Counted from the stretch's first letter, positions 18,582 to 27,288 are shown. The stretch is 64,000 nucleotides of DNA from Hominenteromicrobium sp964531265 (GCA_964531265.1 CAZHDW010000008.1:11981-75980); one strand, 5' to 3'. Notes: generated by a model from the sequence alone, not told the origin. A program made the numbers and translations.

Positions 18582-20253
18582 TGCTAATCGACTCCTTCAG
18601 CTTGCTGAGTGCTATCTTTGTCTCCGCTGCGGTCTCGCCGAGGAGGGATGCGATCTCCTGAACGATCCTCATCTGCTTGTCAACGACCTTATCGGCAACT
18701 TCGATAGTCTGGCGGCTGATGCTCTCCTTCTTCTCACGCTCGGTCTCTTCGTCGGAGATATCTCTCATGATACCGATGAGAAGGTGTGAATCTCTGTCAT
18801 ATACAACGCTCTGCTCAACATAGCGCTTGTATTCCGCAAGGTAAACGCGCTGATTGCGTACATCGCGGCCTGTGCGGAGAACATCCATAAAGACGGTGGG
18901 GTCAAGTATTCTGATGACCTGATCTCCGAGAATGTCCGATGCAGAGCGGATATTCATGATCTTTCTTGCAGCATCATTTATCTGCTGAACCTCAAGTTTT
19001 TCGTTGAGAACAAAGAGTCCGTTCGGAGTGTTCTTGAAAACAGTGTCGGAGAAGCTCTCTGCCTTGTCCTTGAGGTAGGGCAGGCACATGGAGATCTCAG
19101 CCTTGCCCTGTATGATAGCAATAGCCTTCTCGCGGCAGGTATTGTAGCCGCAGGAGCCGCAGTTGAGCTCCTGAGAGGGCTTGAACTTACCCATCTGACG
19201 GAGAACATTGCCTATCTCGATTTCGGATGGCTGCGGAGCACGGTGATCTATGTAGCTGAACTGCTTCTTGAGATCAAATGCCTTGGGCTGCTCGACCTCG
19301 AAGTCCTTTTCACCGGCATATGTTGCAACGGACATGTAATTCTTAACAGGGGAGGAGTTGCGATACTTCTCCATAACGGGACCACCGATACAGCTTCCCA
19401 CACATGCGGACATCTCGATGAAGCACTTGTGGATCTTGCCGCTTTCAATATCTCTGAGAGCTGCCATGCAGTTTTCGATACCGTCGAGAGCAAGATAGGT
19501 GAAGCCCGGAGCGTCCTGAGCCATTGTCTTCAGAATACCGCCGGTTGTCGGGAAGAAGCGTGCGCGGCTCTTTTCATTGGCAACGATCTCCGATTCGAGC
19601 TCGATATGCTCTTCGTTGAGCCAGTTTGTCAGCTCGTCGAAGGTGAGCACCGCATCAACGATACCCTCGTAATGGTCGGCCTCATCCTTCTTTGCAAGGC
19701 ACGGCCCGATAAATACTGTCTTTGCGTTGGGAATACGCTTTTTGATATCCATGCAGTGAGCCTGCATGGGGGAAACAACATCCGCCAGGTATTCCATAGC
19801 GGAGGGATAATACTTCTGTATCATCAGGTTGATCGAATGACAGCAGGAGGTGATTATGATATCGCGGTCTTCCTCGCGGAGCATACGCTCATACTCTGTC
19901 TTGACCATTGTGGCGCCGATAGCTGTCTCTTCAACATCGTAGAAGCCGAGCTTCTTGAGAGCCTTGCGCATGGATTCGATGCCGATACCGTCGTAATTTG
20001 CGATGAAAGACGGAGCAAGGCTGACGACAACGGGGTCGCCGCTCTGCAAAAGAACCTTTACCTTTTCGCTCTCGTTTACGATCTCCTTTGCATTCTGCGG
20101 ACATACAACGAAGCACTGGCCGCAGAGAATGCACTCATCGCCGATTATATGAGCCTGGTTGCCGGAAAAGCGGATAGCCTTTATCGGGCAATGGCGAATG
20201 CACTTATAGCAGTTTTTACAGTTGGACTTTTTCAGGGTGAGAAAATGTGTCAT
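18574..20253 (-). CDS. hydS: Sensory group C [FeFe]-hydrogenase homologue with PAS domain (HydS-like)
   Basis: 559 aa. Two ferredoxin-type sites (CKNCYKCIRHCP, CILCGQCFVVCP; about 12-52), an H-cluster domain (about 75-345) with TSCCHS, IGPCLAKKDEA and EMSACVGSCIGGP, a further Fe-S site (CGSCGYNTC...C, about 364-390), a PAS domain (about 405-505) and a C-terminal helical tail. All H-cluster cysteines are kept. Proteins of this build are proposed H2 sensors that signal through PAS to a kinase or phosphatase. The start overlaps the upstream ferredoxin stop (ATGA), and the phosphatase follows in the same way. Confidence 0.88.
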   Translation of the reverse strand: MTHFLTLKKSNCKNCYKCIRHCPIKAIRFSGNQAHIIGDECILCGQCFVVCPQNAKEIVNESEKVKVLLQSGDPVVVSLAPSFIANYDGIGIESMRKALKKLGFYDVEETAIGATMVKTEYERMLREEDRDIIITSCCHSINLMIQKYYPSAMEYLADVVSPMQAHCMDIKKRIPNAKTVFIGPCLAKKDEADHYEGIVDAVLTFDELTNWLNEEHIELESEIVANEKSRARFFPTTGGILKTMAQDAPGFTYLALDGIENCMAALRDIESGKIHKCFIEMSACVGSCIGGPVMEKYRNSSPVKNYMSVATYAGEKDFEVEQPKAFDLKKQFSYIDHRAPQPSEIEIGNVLRQMGKFKPSQELNCGSCGYNTCREKAIAIIQGKAEISMCLPYLKDKAESFSDTVFKNTPNGLFVLNEKLEVQQINDAARKIMNIRSASDILGDQVIRILDPTVFMDVLRTGRDVRNQRVYLAEYKRYVEQSVVYDRDSHLLIGIMRDISDEETEREKKESISRQTIEVADKVVDKQMRIVQEIASLLGETAAETKIALSKLKESISNE

Positions 20254-20519
20254 TGAAGGTTAACTCCTTCCTGCTTAAGCTTGTTGAGAACATGCTCGTT
20301 AAAGAACTCCTTGAAGCTCTCCTTTGTAACGCCTGTATAAATGTCATCGTCCACCTGAACGGTAACACCGATGCGGTTGCATTTTCCGATGCAGAAGCTG
20401 CCTGCAAGGGTCACATCATACTCGAGATGATGCTCGGCTACAGCATTCTGAAACAGCTCCACGATTTCGGGAGAGCCTTTGATGTGGCATGAGCTGCCAA
20501 CACAAATCTGTATTACCAT
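20250..20519 (-). CDS. Thioredoxin-like [2Fe-2S] ferredoxin (NuoE-like), second copy
   Basis: 89 aa. CVGSSC and CIGKC give the C-x4-C ... C-x3-C spacing of the thioredoxin-fold [2Fe-2S] proteins found in NuoE and HydC. It probably passes electrons to or from the hydrogenase domains encoded next. It is a tandem paralogue of the gene just upstream (3 bases between stop and start) and overlaps the HydS-like gene by 4 bases. Confidence 0.88.
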   Translation of the reverse strand: MVIQICVGSSCHIKGSPEIVELFQNAVAEHHLEYDVTLAGSFCIGKCNRIGVTVQVDDDIYTGVTKESFKEFFNEHVLNKLKQEGVNLQ

Positions 20520-20522
20520 GGA

Positions 20523-20762
20523 TTATGCCTTTCCCAATACGTTTTCGTTGAAGAACTCTTCTACGGTTTCGGGAGAAACGGAATGGAAATCCTCGTCCAC
20601 CATTACGCAGACGCCCTGCTGACATTTGCCGAGGCAGAATGTTCCGCCAAGGTCTACCTTATCGCCGAGAGCGTGCTCTGCAATGAGCTTCTGAAGCTTG
20701 TCAACGACCTGACGTGAGCCTTTGATGTGACATGAGCTGCCGATACATACTGTGATTTTCAT
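20523..20762 (-). CDS. Thioredoxin-like [2Fe-2S] ferredoxin, first gene of the hydrogenase operon
   Basis: 79 aa with CIGSSC and CLGKC, the same four-cysteine thioredoxin-fold [2Fe-2S] pattern as its neighbour; the two share the GSSCHIKGS segment. AAGGAG lies 10 nt before the ATG. It heads the minus-strand operon, about 145 nt downstream of the predicted start of transcription. The leader holds a 7-bp hairpin (20799-20826) of uncertain meaning. Confidence 0.88.
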   Translation of the reverse strand: MKITVCIGSSCHIKGSRQVVDKLQKLIAEHALGDKVDLGGTFCLGKCQQGVCVMVDEDFHSVSPETVEEFFNENVLGKA

Positions 20763-20900
20763 AATGAGTGTTCTCCTTGTTTATAAAAAATTTGGACAGC
20801 GAAGATCAGCGAGCCGCAGTCTTCGCAGATGGTTAAGGTTGTTTTTTGCCTTATCGGGCATGGGAAATGCCGCGGTTAGACAAAGATAAATAAAAGATAA

Positions 20901-20929
20901 ATTATCGATAATATAATAGCATATTATCG
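20901..20929. promoter_or_regulatory. Operator-like ATTATCG repeat cluster at the hydrogenase promoter
   Basis: The 12-bp palindrome ATTATCGATAAT (20901-20912) shares a half-site with an inverted repeat CGATAATAT (20906-20914) / ATATTATCG (20921-20929). There are thus three ATTATCG half-sites in 29 bp. They cover the -10 and spacer of the minus-strand promoter, the usual place for a repressor site. The binding protein is unknown. Confidence 0.55.
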
Positions 20930-20941
20930 GTCGAGAATCAA
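20913..20941 (-). promoter_or_regulatory. Promoter of the hydrogenase/phosphatase operon
   Basis: Read on the minus strand, TTGATT (20941-20936) and TATTAT (20918-20913) are 17 bp apart. The start of transcription is expected near 20906. Confidence 0.55.
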
Positions 20942-21101
20942 TTGTTTTTGGCACGAAACTTTAAAATTCGTCAGTATACGACAGATTCGGCGGATACGCC
21001 TCGAAAATCTGTGACAGTTGAGCTATAATGCGAAAAAGTTGTGCTATTAAGCAGAAAAAGCGAGCGTTTTTCAACTTTGAGAATAAGGGAGATAATAGTA
21101 A

Positions 21102-21130
21102 TTGACATTCACAATGCGCAGTGCTAAAAT
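21102..21130 (+). promoter_or_regulatory. Promoter upstream of the gene remnant and PHP gene
   Basis: A consensus TTGACA and TAAAAT are exactly 17 bp apart. It would serve the short remnant at 21161, the PHP gene and the oxidoreductase. Confidence 0.65.
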
Positions 21131-21160
21131 CAAAGAAAAGAAGATATGTGGGTGGTTGTT

Positions 21161-21274
21161 GTGTACAGAGTCGGACTTTCAAGCTGTGGCTTTGAGCTTA
21201 ACGAAGCTGCATTCGAGGGACGTCCGCTCACGGTGCTCGGCCGCCCGAAGGAAAACCTCGGCATGTGGGGCTGA
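21161..21274 (+). pseudogene. Remnant of a sugar-phosphate isomerase-like (TIM-barrel) gene
   Basis: A 37-codon frame begins YRVGLSSCGFELNEAAFEG, which resembles the N-terminus of TIM-barrel sugar isomerase/epimerase proteins, then runs into RPLTVLGRPKENLGMWG and stops. It seems that the front of such a gene was joined to a distant piece by an internal deletion. It has a GTG start with GGTGG upstream and a consensus promoter. It may still be translated as a leader for the downstream pair. The resemblance is from memory and short, so the call is tentative. Confidence 0.4.
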
Positions 21275-21292
21275 TTTTCAGAGGAGCTTATT

Positions 21293-22099
21293 ATGAAATT
21301 CAAGGTTGATCACGATCTTCACATACATTCGCAGATATCATTGTGCTCAAATGACCCAGAGCAGACAACGGAAAGTATCCTGAAATATGCGGAGAGAAAC
21401 GGCTTCAAGACAATATGCCTTACCGATCATTTCTGGGATGACACCGTTGAGGGCGCTTCCGACTGGTATGCTCTTCAAAATTATGAGCATATAAGCAAGG
21501 CGCTTCCTCTGCCGCAGAGCGACAATGTGAGATTTCTCTTTGGTGTTGAGACAGAGCAGAACAGAGCGATGACCGTCGGCGTTTCAAGGGAGACCATGGA
21601 GAAGCTCGATTTTATCATAGTTCCGACCACGCATTTCCATATGGGCGAATATGTCCTGACTCCGGAGGATCTTTCTTCACCGGAAAACAGGGCAAAGGCG
21701 TGGGTGAGACGCTTTGAGTCCATGCTCGATATGGATATGCCGTTTCATAAAATGGGTGTAGCCCATTTGACCTGCGGTCTCATTGCGCCGACGCGTGACG
21801 AGTATCTCAGAACGCTCGACAGCATCCCGGACAGCGAGCTTGAAAGAGTCTTTCGTAAGGCTACACAGGTTGGAATAGGCATTGAACTCAACAGCGGCGA
21901 TATGAACTACGAGGAGAGCGAGGGCGAGCACATAATGAGAATATTTGCCGCTGCCAAGAGGTGCGGCTGTAAATTCTATTGCGGCAGCGATTCGCATCAT
22001 CCGAAGGACTTCGAAAACGTTAAAGAAATCTTTGAGCGTGCCGTTGACAGGCTCGGTCTTGAGGAATCCGACAAAATAGATTTTTTAAAGCAGTTTTAA
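21293..22099 (+). CDS. PHP-domain metal-dependent hydrolase
   Basis: 268 aa. The HDLHIHSQ motif near the N-terminus, TDHFWDD at about 43-49, a middle Glu in GVETEQ and late GSDSHHPKD supply the metal ligands of the PHP fold. Relatives include histidinol phosphatase and other phosphoesterases, but no his genes are nearby. It forms a likely two-gene unit with the oxidoreductase 30 bases downstream. The substrate is unknown. Confidence 0.85.
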   Translation: MKFKVDHDLHIHSQISLCSNDPEQTTESILKYAERNGFKTICLTDHFWDDTVEGASDWYALQNYEHISKALPLPQSDNVRFLFGVETEQNRAMTVGVSRETMEKLDFIIVPTTHFHMGEYVLTPEDLSSPENRAKAWVRRFESMLDMDMPFHKMGVAHLTCGLIAPTRDEYLRTLDSIPDSELERVFRKATQVGIGIELNSGDMNYEESEGEHIMRIFAAAKRCGCKFYCGSDSHHPKDFENVKEIFERAVDRLGLEESDKIDFLKQF

Positions 22100-22129
22100 A
22101 CATTCTTTGATCTTCAGGAGGAAAAAGTG

Positions 22130-22966
22130 ATGAAGAAAATAGGTTTTATAGATTATTATCTCGATGAGTGGCATGCCAATAATTATCCGGCATGGATAAA
22201 GTCCGCTTCCAACGGTGAGTACGAGGTGGCTTATGCCTACGGTGAGATCGACTCCCCGATAGGCGGCCGTACCACCGAGCAGTGGTGTGCCGATATGGGT
22301 GTTGAGCGTGTTGACAGTATTGACGAGCTCATTGAAAAGAGCGATTATATGATCCTGCTTTCGCCGGATAACCCGGAGATGCACTGGCCGCTTTGCCAGA
22401 AGCCGCTCAGAAGCGGAAAGCGTACATATGTCGACAAGACCTTTGCGCCCACAGCACAGATAGCACGTGATCTTTTCAAATTGGCAAATGATAACGGCAC
22501 TCCGATATTCTCATCCTCTGCACTGAGATTTTCGAACGAGCTTGCCGCTCTTCCTCAGAAGGATGTAAGCTTTGTTCTGCTCAGCGGCCCCGGAAACCCC
22601 GAGAACTATCTGATACACCAGATAGAGCCGATGGTGCAGCTCATCAAAGAGAAGGCTGTCCGCGTTCAGTACAATGGTATCGAGGGTGCTGCAAGCTACA
22701 TTGTTGAGTTTGAAAACGGCAAGCTCGGAACAGCAAACCTGCTGGTCAGCGGTGATTTCCAAACTACCGTAAAATTCTCCGATGGTGAGGTGGCGTTTGT
22801 TCCGGAATCAACGGGGACCTTTGATAATCTCATTCTTGCCATGCTGAAGTTCTTTGAAACCGGTGATATCCCGGTGGACGGACAGGAGACAATTACCATA
22901 GCCGAGGTGCTCGAGGCCGCACATGAAGCGGAGAAGACACCGGGCACATGGGTGAATATCCGATAA
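22130..22966 (+). CDS. Gfo/Idh/MocA-like NAD(P)-dependent oxidoreductase
   Basis: 278 aa. It starts with a Rossmann-type strand (KKIGFIDYYLDEW), has the DYMILLSPDNPEMHWPLCQKPL segment comparable to the EKP region of sugar dehydrogenases (here the lysine is in YVDKTF), and a C-terminal alpha/beta domain. It probably oxidises or epimerises a sugar-type substrate. AGGAGG lies 9 nt before ATG 22130. The preceding PHP gene and the isomerase-like remnant suggest a reduced sugar-metabolism cluster. It is short for the family (usually about 330 aa). Confidence 0.75.
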   Translation: MKKIGFIDYYLDEWHANNYPAWIKSASNGEYEVAYAYGEIDSPIGGRTTEQWCADMGVERVDSIDELIEKSDYMILLSPDNPEMHWPLCQKPLRSGKRTYVDKTFAPTAQIARDLFKLANDNGTPIFSSSALRFSNELAALPQKDVSFVLLSGPGNPENYLIHQIEPMVQLIKEKAVRVQYNGIEGAASYIVEFENGKLGTANLLVSGDFQTTVKFSDGEVAFVPESTGTFDNLILAMLKFFETGDIPVDGQETITIAEVLEAAHEAEKTPGTWVNIR

Positions 22967-22984
22967 TCCCGATAACAACACAAA

Positions 22985-23016
22985 AGCCGCCTTGATTCTT
23001 CAAGGCGGCTGCTTTT
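22985..23016. terminator. Two-way terminator between convergent genes
   Basis: AGCCGCCTTG / CAAGGCGGCT form a perfect 10-bp stem with a 6-base loop. It is flanked by AAAA on the left and GCTTTT on the right, so it can stop transcripts from both sides. Confidence 0.8.
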
Positions 23017-23039
23017 ATGCGCTGTAAACTTTTGAGAGA

Positions 23040-23351
23040 TCAGCTCTCGCTTGTCAATGCACGTGTAAGCCATGCATCGGCGATATCCAAAGCAAGGTAA
23101 AGACCGGACTTTTCGCTTGTCTTTACAATCTGCTTTCTTGTGCGGATCTCGGGATCAGTCAGCATGAGCTGAACGACGCATTTATCGGCGATCTCCATAT
23201 CTGCATGCTTTTTCTTGGACTTAATATCGATCTTTATAACATATTTATCTGACATGTTTCCGTAATAGATCGTATCGCCGCAGCGTACAAGGGGCTTGCC
23301 GCGGTACGTGGGAAACTGGCTCTTGTTGCTTTCACTCATATTGGTCACCAT
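23040..23351 (-). CDS. Hypothetical protein
   Basis: 103 aa, basic, with no membrane segment. Sequence runs such as PLVRCGDTIYYGNMSDKYVIKI suggest a compact beta-rich fold, but I do not recognise a family. A second in-frame ATG four codons in (23339) is an alternative start; neither has a strong ribosome site. It ends against the shared terminator with the oxidoreductase gene. Confidence 0.6.
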   Translation of the reverse strand: MVTNMSESNKSQFPTYRGKPLVRCGDTIYYGNMSDKYVIKIDIKSKKKHADMEIADKCVVQLMLTDPEIRTRKQIVKTSEKSGLYLALDIADAWLTRALTSES

Positions 23352-23424
23352 CTTTCATCATAATTATACAGTAAACAGTATACCATAGATACTGAGAAAA
23401 CACAATATCGTTTTGCATATTGAA

Positions 23425-23458
23425 ACAGCCGCTGTCTGGAAACCAATACAGCGGCTGT
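23425..23458. terminator. Hairpin between two minus-strand genes
   Basis: ACAGCCGCTGT and ACAGCGGCTGT form an 11-bp stem with a 12-base loop. The T-run on the minus strand is weak (TTCAAT), so it may be a poor terminator for the IreB gene. Confidence 0.5.
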
Positions 23459-23476
23459 TATGCATCGATCAAAGTA

Positions 23477-23734
23477 TCACTCACCGAGATATGTGCGAAC
23501 CATTGCCTTTAAAAGCTCATCGCGATCGATCTTTCGGATAAGGCTTCTGGCATTATTATGGGTCGTGATATAGGTAGGATCCTCTGAGAGGATATATCCC
23601 ACGATTTGGCTGATCGGGTTATATCCTTTTTCTTTGAGCGCATCGTAGATCAGTACGAGCGCCTGCTGCATATCAAGGCGCTGCGCGGCGTCAAAGCTGA
23701 AGGTTTGTGTGCGGTCATCAAAATTATCTGCCAT
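23477..23734 (-). CDS. ireB: IreB family regulatory phosphoprotein (UPF0297)
   Basis: 85 aa, close to the usual family length. The segment DALKEKGYNPISQIVGYILSEDP and the ending ARSLIRKIDRDEL...YLGE are typical. In Enterococcus, IreB is a phosphorylation target of the PASTA kinase IreK and tunes cephalosporin resistance. The ATG at 23734 is used because AGGGAGGTG lies 6 nt upstream; the longer frame from 23773 overlaps that site. In many Firmicutes it precedes ruvX; here it stands alone. Confidence 0.9.
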   Translation of the reverse strand: MADNFDDRTQTFSFDAAQRLDMQQALVLIYDALKEKGYNPISQIVGYILSEDPTYITTHNNARSLIRKIDRDELLKAMVRTYLGE

Positions 23735-23877
23735 GTGGAACACCTCCCTTGTACCGGACAGATGATTTCTCAATTCTTATATGCCATTTGTCAAAAACAA
23801 AGAGCATATATAGAGCATACAGCAAAATCAATGAAAAAGCAAGCGTCCGATAAATAATTTACAAATTTTTAGTATTC

Positions 23878-26235
23878 TCAGCGCAGTGTAACGCCGATCT
23901 TACCGAGGTTTTCGATGATGGTATCGACAAAGCCCTGAACCTCATTCTTCGCGAGTGTCTTTTCCTTGGAGGAGAAGGTGAAGCGCAGTGTAATACTCTT
24001 TACAAGGCCATTGTAGGAATCGATCAGGGAAACATTCTTAAGCAGCGGAGTGACATCCTGCCATGCCGGAGCCAGGCTGCTGAATATCTGAGAGTCGGAA
24101 ACAACGAGTGAGAGGTCGATATCTATCCCCGGGAATCTGGAGGGCTCATCGTAGTGGATAACGACTGCCGGAATAGCGGAGATAGCGTCCATATCAAGCT
24201 CGCCTGCAACGATAACGGCCTTCTTGTCGATCTTGCTCTGTACAGCCGGATGAACAACTGTGAGAGTACCGACGCGAATACCGTTTAGGGTGATGGCTGC
24301 CGTGTTGCGCGGGTGCTGCCAGTTGTGCTCGGCATCAACAATGCTGAATTCGAACGGGCAGTGCTTAAGCTCGGAGGCTACCGATGCCAGCATGTCACGC
24401 AGTCCGAGGTAGAGCTCCTTTTCGGACTTTGTACGGCTGAACAATGCAACGCCGAGGTGCTTTCTCTCGTTTGCTGTGCCGTCCTCGCGGAGACCATCGA
24501 TGACACGTGCGATCTCGAAGAGGCCGAAATCAGCGGCGTAAGCCTTGTTTTCGTTGACGTAGGAGATCATCGTGGGAACCATGGAGCGGCGCAGAACAAC
24601 GTGGTCGGGAGTCATAGCGTTGATGACACGAACGTTATCCTCGATCTCCATATTGAGCTCACGGAACTTCTTTGCATCGCACCAGATGTAGGAGTGTACC
24701 TCGTGCAGGCCGTATCTCTGAACCAGAAGATCCTTTGTAAAGCGATCGTCATTGTTGTTTGTGCTCTTCATAACAGGAGCCAGTGCACTCTTTGTGCTTG
24801 TGATTTCGAAGTTATCATAGCCATATATACGTGTTATCTCTTCGATTATGTCAGCCTTAATGGTGACATCCTTGGTTGCACGCCATGTCGGAACATGCAC
24901 GGTGAATGTCTCGTTCTCAAGGGATGCGTTGAAGCCGAGTGCATTGAGAGTGTTGAGTATCTGCTCGTTTGTGATGTCAATGCCCGTATATCTGTCAACA
25001 TACTTCTTGTCGAAGGAGAGGTCTATCTTGTCATAATGACGTACATAAACATCGGTCAGAGCGGAAATTACCTGTACACCAGGGTCTATCTCCGTGAGAA
25101 GCTGCATGAAGTGCTCGATAGCCGTAACGGTCATCTCTGGGTCAAGGGTCTTCTCATAGCGCATGGAGGCGTCAGTACGCAGGCCGAGGCGTGTGGAAGA
25201 TTTACGCACGCTTACAGCGTCAAAGTTAGCTGATTCAAGCAGCAGGCTGTCGGTGTTGTCCTCTATCTCGGAGTTGAGACCGCCCATAATACCGGCGATT
25301 GCCACGGGCTCGTCGTTGCAGCATATCATCAGTGTGTTCTCATCAACACGGCGCTTTGTTCCGTCGAGTGTTTCAAAATCGAACGGAGCAGAGAAGCGCT
25401 TAACCTGAATGGAATCCACCTTTGCGCAGTCGAATGCGTGCATCGGCTGTCCCATTTCAAGCATGAGGTAGTTTGTAAGGTCGGCAAGAAGATTGATAGC
25501 GCGCATTCCGCAGTAGAACAGTCTTATGCGCATGTTAACGGGACTTACCTTCTTTGTAATATTACGTACCTTGAGGCCGGAATAGCGGTAGCAGAGCTCG
25601 CGGTCGATGATGTCGATATCAATATCGCCGAGACCTGCATACGGTGTGAGATCCATGCGGCTGAGCGGCTTGAGCTCGCGGCCGGTGAGAGCTGCGAATT
25701 CACGTGCAATGCCGTAATGACCCCAGAGGTCGGGGCGGTTTGTGAGGGACTTGTTGTCAACCTCGAAAACGGTGTCACATATCTGGTATGCCTCTGTGAT
25801 GGGTGTGCCGAGAGCTATGTCATCGGTGATCTCCCACAGGCCGCTGTGGTCGGCGCTTATGCCAAGCTCCTTTTCAGAGCAGCACATGCCGTGGGATTCA
25901 CAGCCGGCGATGGTAGCGCAAACGATATCCACGCCGCCAACCTTGCCGCCCTCGCGGGCAAACGGAACTACCATGCCCTCGCGAACATTCGGTGCGCCGC
26001 AGACACAGTCGTATATCTTATCACCGGCATCGACCTTCAAAAGGTGAAGCTTCTTTGAGTTGGGGTGATCCTCGACGGAGAGGATTTTGGCGACAACGAC
26101 ATTTTCAATGTCGGCGCCAATTGTATATACGTCCTCGACCTCTGCTGTGGACAGCGTGAACTGGTGTATGAGCTTCGGGAGGTCAAGACCGGAAAGATCA
26201 ACAAAATCGTTGATCCAATTCATTGAGATCAGCAT
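23878..26235 (-). CDS. pheT: Phenylalanyl-tRNA synthetase beta subunit
   Basis: 785 aa, full length. It contains the N-terminal EMAP-like tRNA-binding domain (about 40-150), B3/B4 editing domain, B5 domain, the catalytic-like core and the C-terminal ferredoxin-fold anticodon-binding domain (about 695-785). It forms the alpha2beta2 enzyme with PheS, charging tRNA-Phe and removing mischarged Tyr. It follows pheS by 18 bases in the same T-box-controlled operon. Confidence 0.97.
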   Translation of the reverse strand: MLISMNWINDFVDLSGLDLPKLIHQFTLSTAEVEDVYTIGADIENVVVAKILSVEDHPNSKKLHLLKVDAGDKIYDCVCGAPNVREGMVVPFAREGGKVGGVDIVCATIAGCESHGMCCSEKELGISADHSGLWEITDDIALGTPITEAYQICDTVFEVDNKSLTNRPDLWGHYGIAREFAALTGRELKPLSRMDLTPYAGLGDIDIDIIDRELCYRYSGLKVRNITKKVSPVNMRIRLFYCGMRAINLLADLTNYLMLEMGQPMHAFDCAKVDSIQVKRFSAPFDFETLDGTKRRVDENTLMICCNDEPVAIAGIMGGLNSEIEDNTDSLLLESANFDAVSVRKSSTRLGLRTDASMRYEKTLDPEMTVTAIEHFMQLLTEIDPGVQVISALTDVYVRHYDKIDLSFDKKYVDRYTGIDITNEQILNTLNALGFNASLENETFTVHVPTWRATKDVTIKADIIEEITRIYGYDNFEITSTKSALAPVMKSTNNNDDRFTKDLLVQRYGLHEVHSYIWCDAKKFRELNMEIEDNVRVINAMTPDHVVLRRSMVPTMISYVNENKAYAADFGLFEIARVIDGLREDGTANERKHLGVALFSRTKSEKELYLGLRDMLASVASELKHCPFEFSIVDAEHNWQHPRNTAAITLNGIRVGTLTVVHPAVQSKIDKKAVIVAGELDMDAISAIPAVVIHYDEPSRFPGIDIDLSLVVSDSQIFSSLAPAWQDVTPLLKNVSLIDSYNGLVKSITLRFTFSSKEKTLAKNEVQGFVDTIIENLGKIGVTLR

Positions 26236-26253
26236 GTTCTAAGACTCCTTTCC

Positions 26254-27288
26254 TTATTCGTGGTTGAACTGTGACAGTGCCTTGAGGCTGCCGCTGTTAA
26301 GGTCACGAATATCCTTTATGCCGTAGCGCATCATTGCAAGACGTGTAAGACCGAGGCCGAATGCGAAGCCTGTGTATTCATCGGGGTCGATGCCGCCTGC
26401 ACGAAGAACGTTCGGGTGGATCATTCCGCACGGGCAGAGCTCTATCCAGCCGGAGCCGTGGCATGTGGAGCAGCCCTTGCCGCCGCAGATATGGCAGCTT
26501 ATATCAAGCTCAAAGCCGGGCTCAACGAACGGGAAGAAGCCGGGGCGCAGACGAACCTTTACGTCCTGCTTGAAGACCTCGGAAAGCATGGTCTTCATGA
26601 AGTAGATAAGGTTGGAAATGGAGATGTCCTTATCTATCATAATACCTTCCATCTGGAAGAAGGTGTTCTCGTGGGAAGCGTCGGTGCTTTCGTTTCTGAA
26701 GCAGCGGCCCGGGAATATGGCACGCAACGGAGCACCGTACTTGCGCATGAGGTAGTTCTGTGCAGCGGAGGTATGTGTCTTAAGAAGCTGTCCGTTATCG
26801 AGATAATAGGTGTCCTGCATATCTCTTGCCGGGTGGTGCTTCGGAATGTTCAGAGCCTCGAAGCACTCATAGTCGGAGACGACCTCCTTGAAGTCCTCAA
26901 CGATGAAGCCCATGGATGCGAATATCTCCTCAAGCTCACGCTGTACAAGTGTGATGGGGTGATATGAGCCGTATGCTGTGTCAGCGGGCAGTGTGACGTC
27001 GTACTGCTCAGCACTGTTGACCAGTCTGTCCTCTTCTTCCTTGCGGATAGCCTCTATCCTTGCGCTGATCTTCTCATCAACCTCGCGCTTAAGCTGATTG
27101 ATAGTCTGTCCGAATTCCTTCTTCTCTTCGCCGGAAAGCTCCTTCATGCCCTTCAAAAGCTCGGTGACTGAGCCCTTCTTGCCGAGATAAGCAACACGCA
27201 GCTTTTCGATAAGCTCACTGTCGTGTGCCTCGTTGATCTCTGCTTCAAACTTCTGACGCAGCTCGGAAATGTTTTCTCTGATGCCCAT
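26254..27288 (-). CDS. pheS: Phenylalanyl-tRNA synthetase alpha subunit
   Basis: 344 aa catalytic subunit. An N-terminal coiled coil (about 1-85) is followed by the class II core with motif 2 (FPGRCFRNESTDASHENTFFQMEG) and motif 3 (GFAFGLGLTRLAMMRYGI). A CHICGGKGCSTCHGSGW insertion with four cysteines suggests a small zinc site, seen in some bacterial PheS proteins. Expression is governed by the T-box leader directly upstream. Confidence 0.97.
   Translation of the reverse strand: MGIRENISELRQKFEAEINEAHDSELIEKLRVAYLGKKGSVTELLKGMKELSGEEKKEFGQTINQLKREVDEKISARIEAIRKEEEDRLVNSAEQYDVTLPADTAYGSYHPITLVQRELEEIFASMGFIVEDFKEVVSDYECFEALNIPKHHPARDMQDTYYLDNGQLLKTHTSAAQNYLMRKYGAPLRAIFPGRCFRNESTDASHENTFFQMEGIMIDKDISISNLIYFMKTMLSEVFKQDVKVRLRPGFFPFVEPGFELDISCHICGGKGCSTCHGSGWIELCPCGMIHPNVLRAGGIDPDEYTGFAFGLGLTRLAMMRYGIKDIRDLNSGSLKALSQFNHE

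Noticed and set aside
20799..20826. Hairpin in the hydrogenase-operon leader considered as an attenuator
   Set aside because: The 7-bp stem is separated from the nearest T-run by about 8 bases, unlike an intrinsic terminator.
20901..20929. Repeat cluster considered as a Rex site or a CRISPR-like repeat
   Set aside because: The half-site ATTATCG does not match the Rex palindrome, and only three overlapping copies exist, with no spacers.
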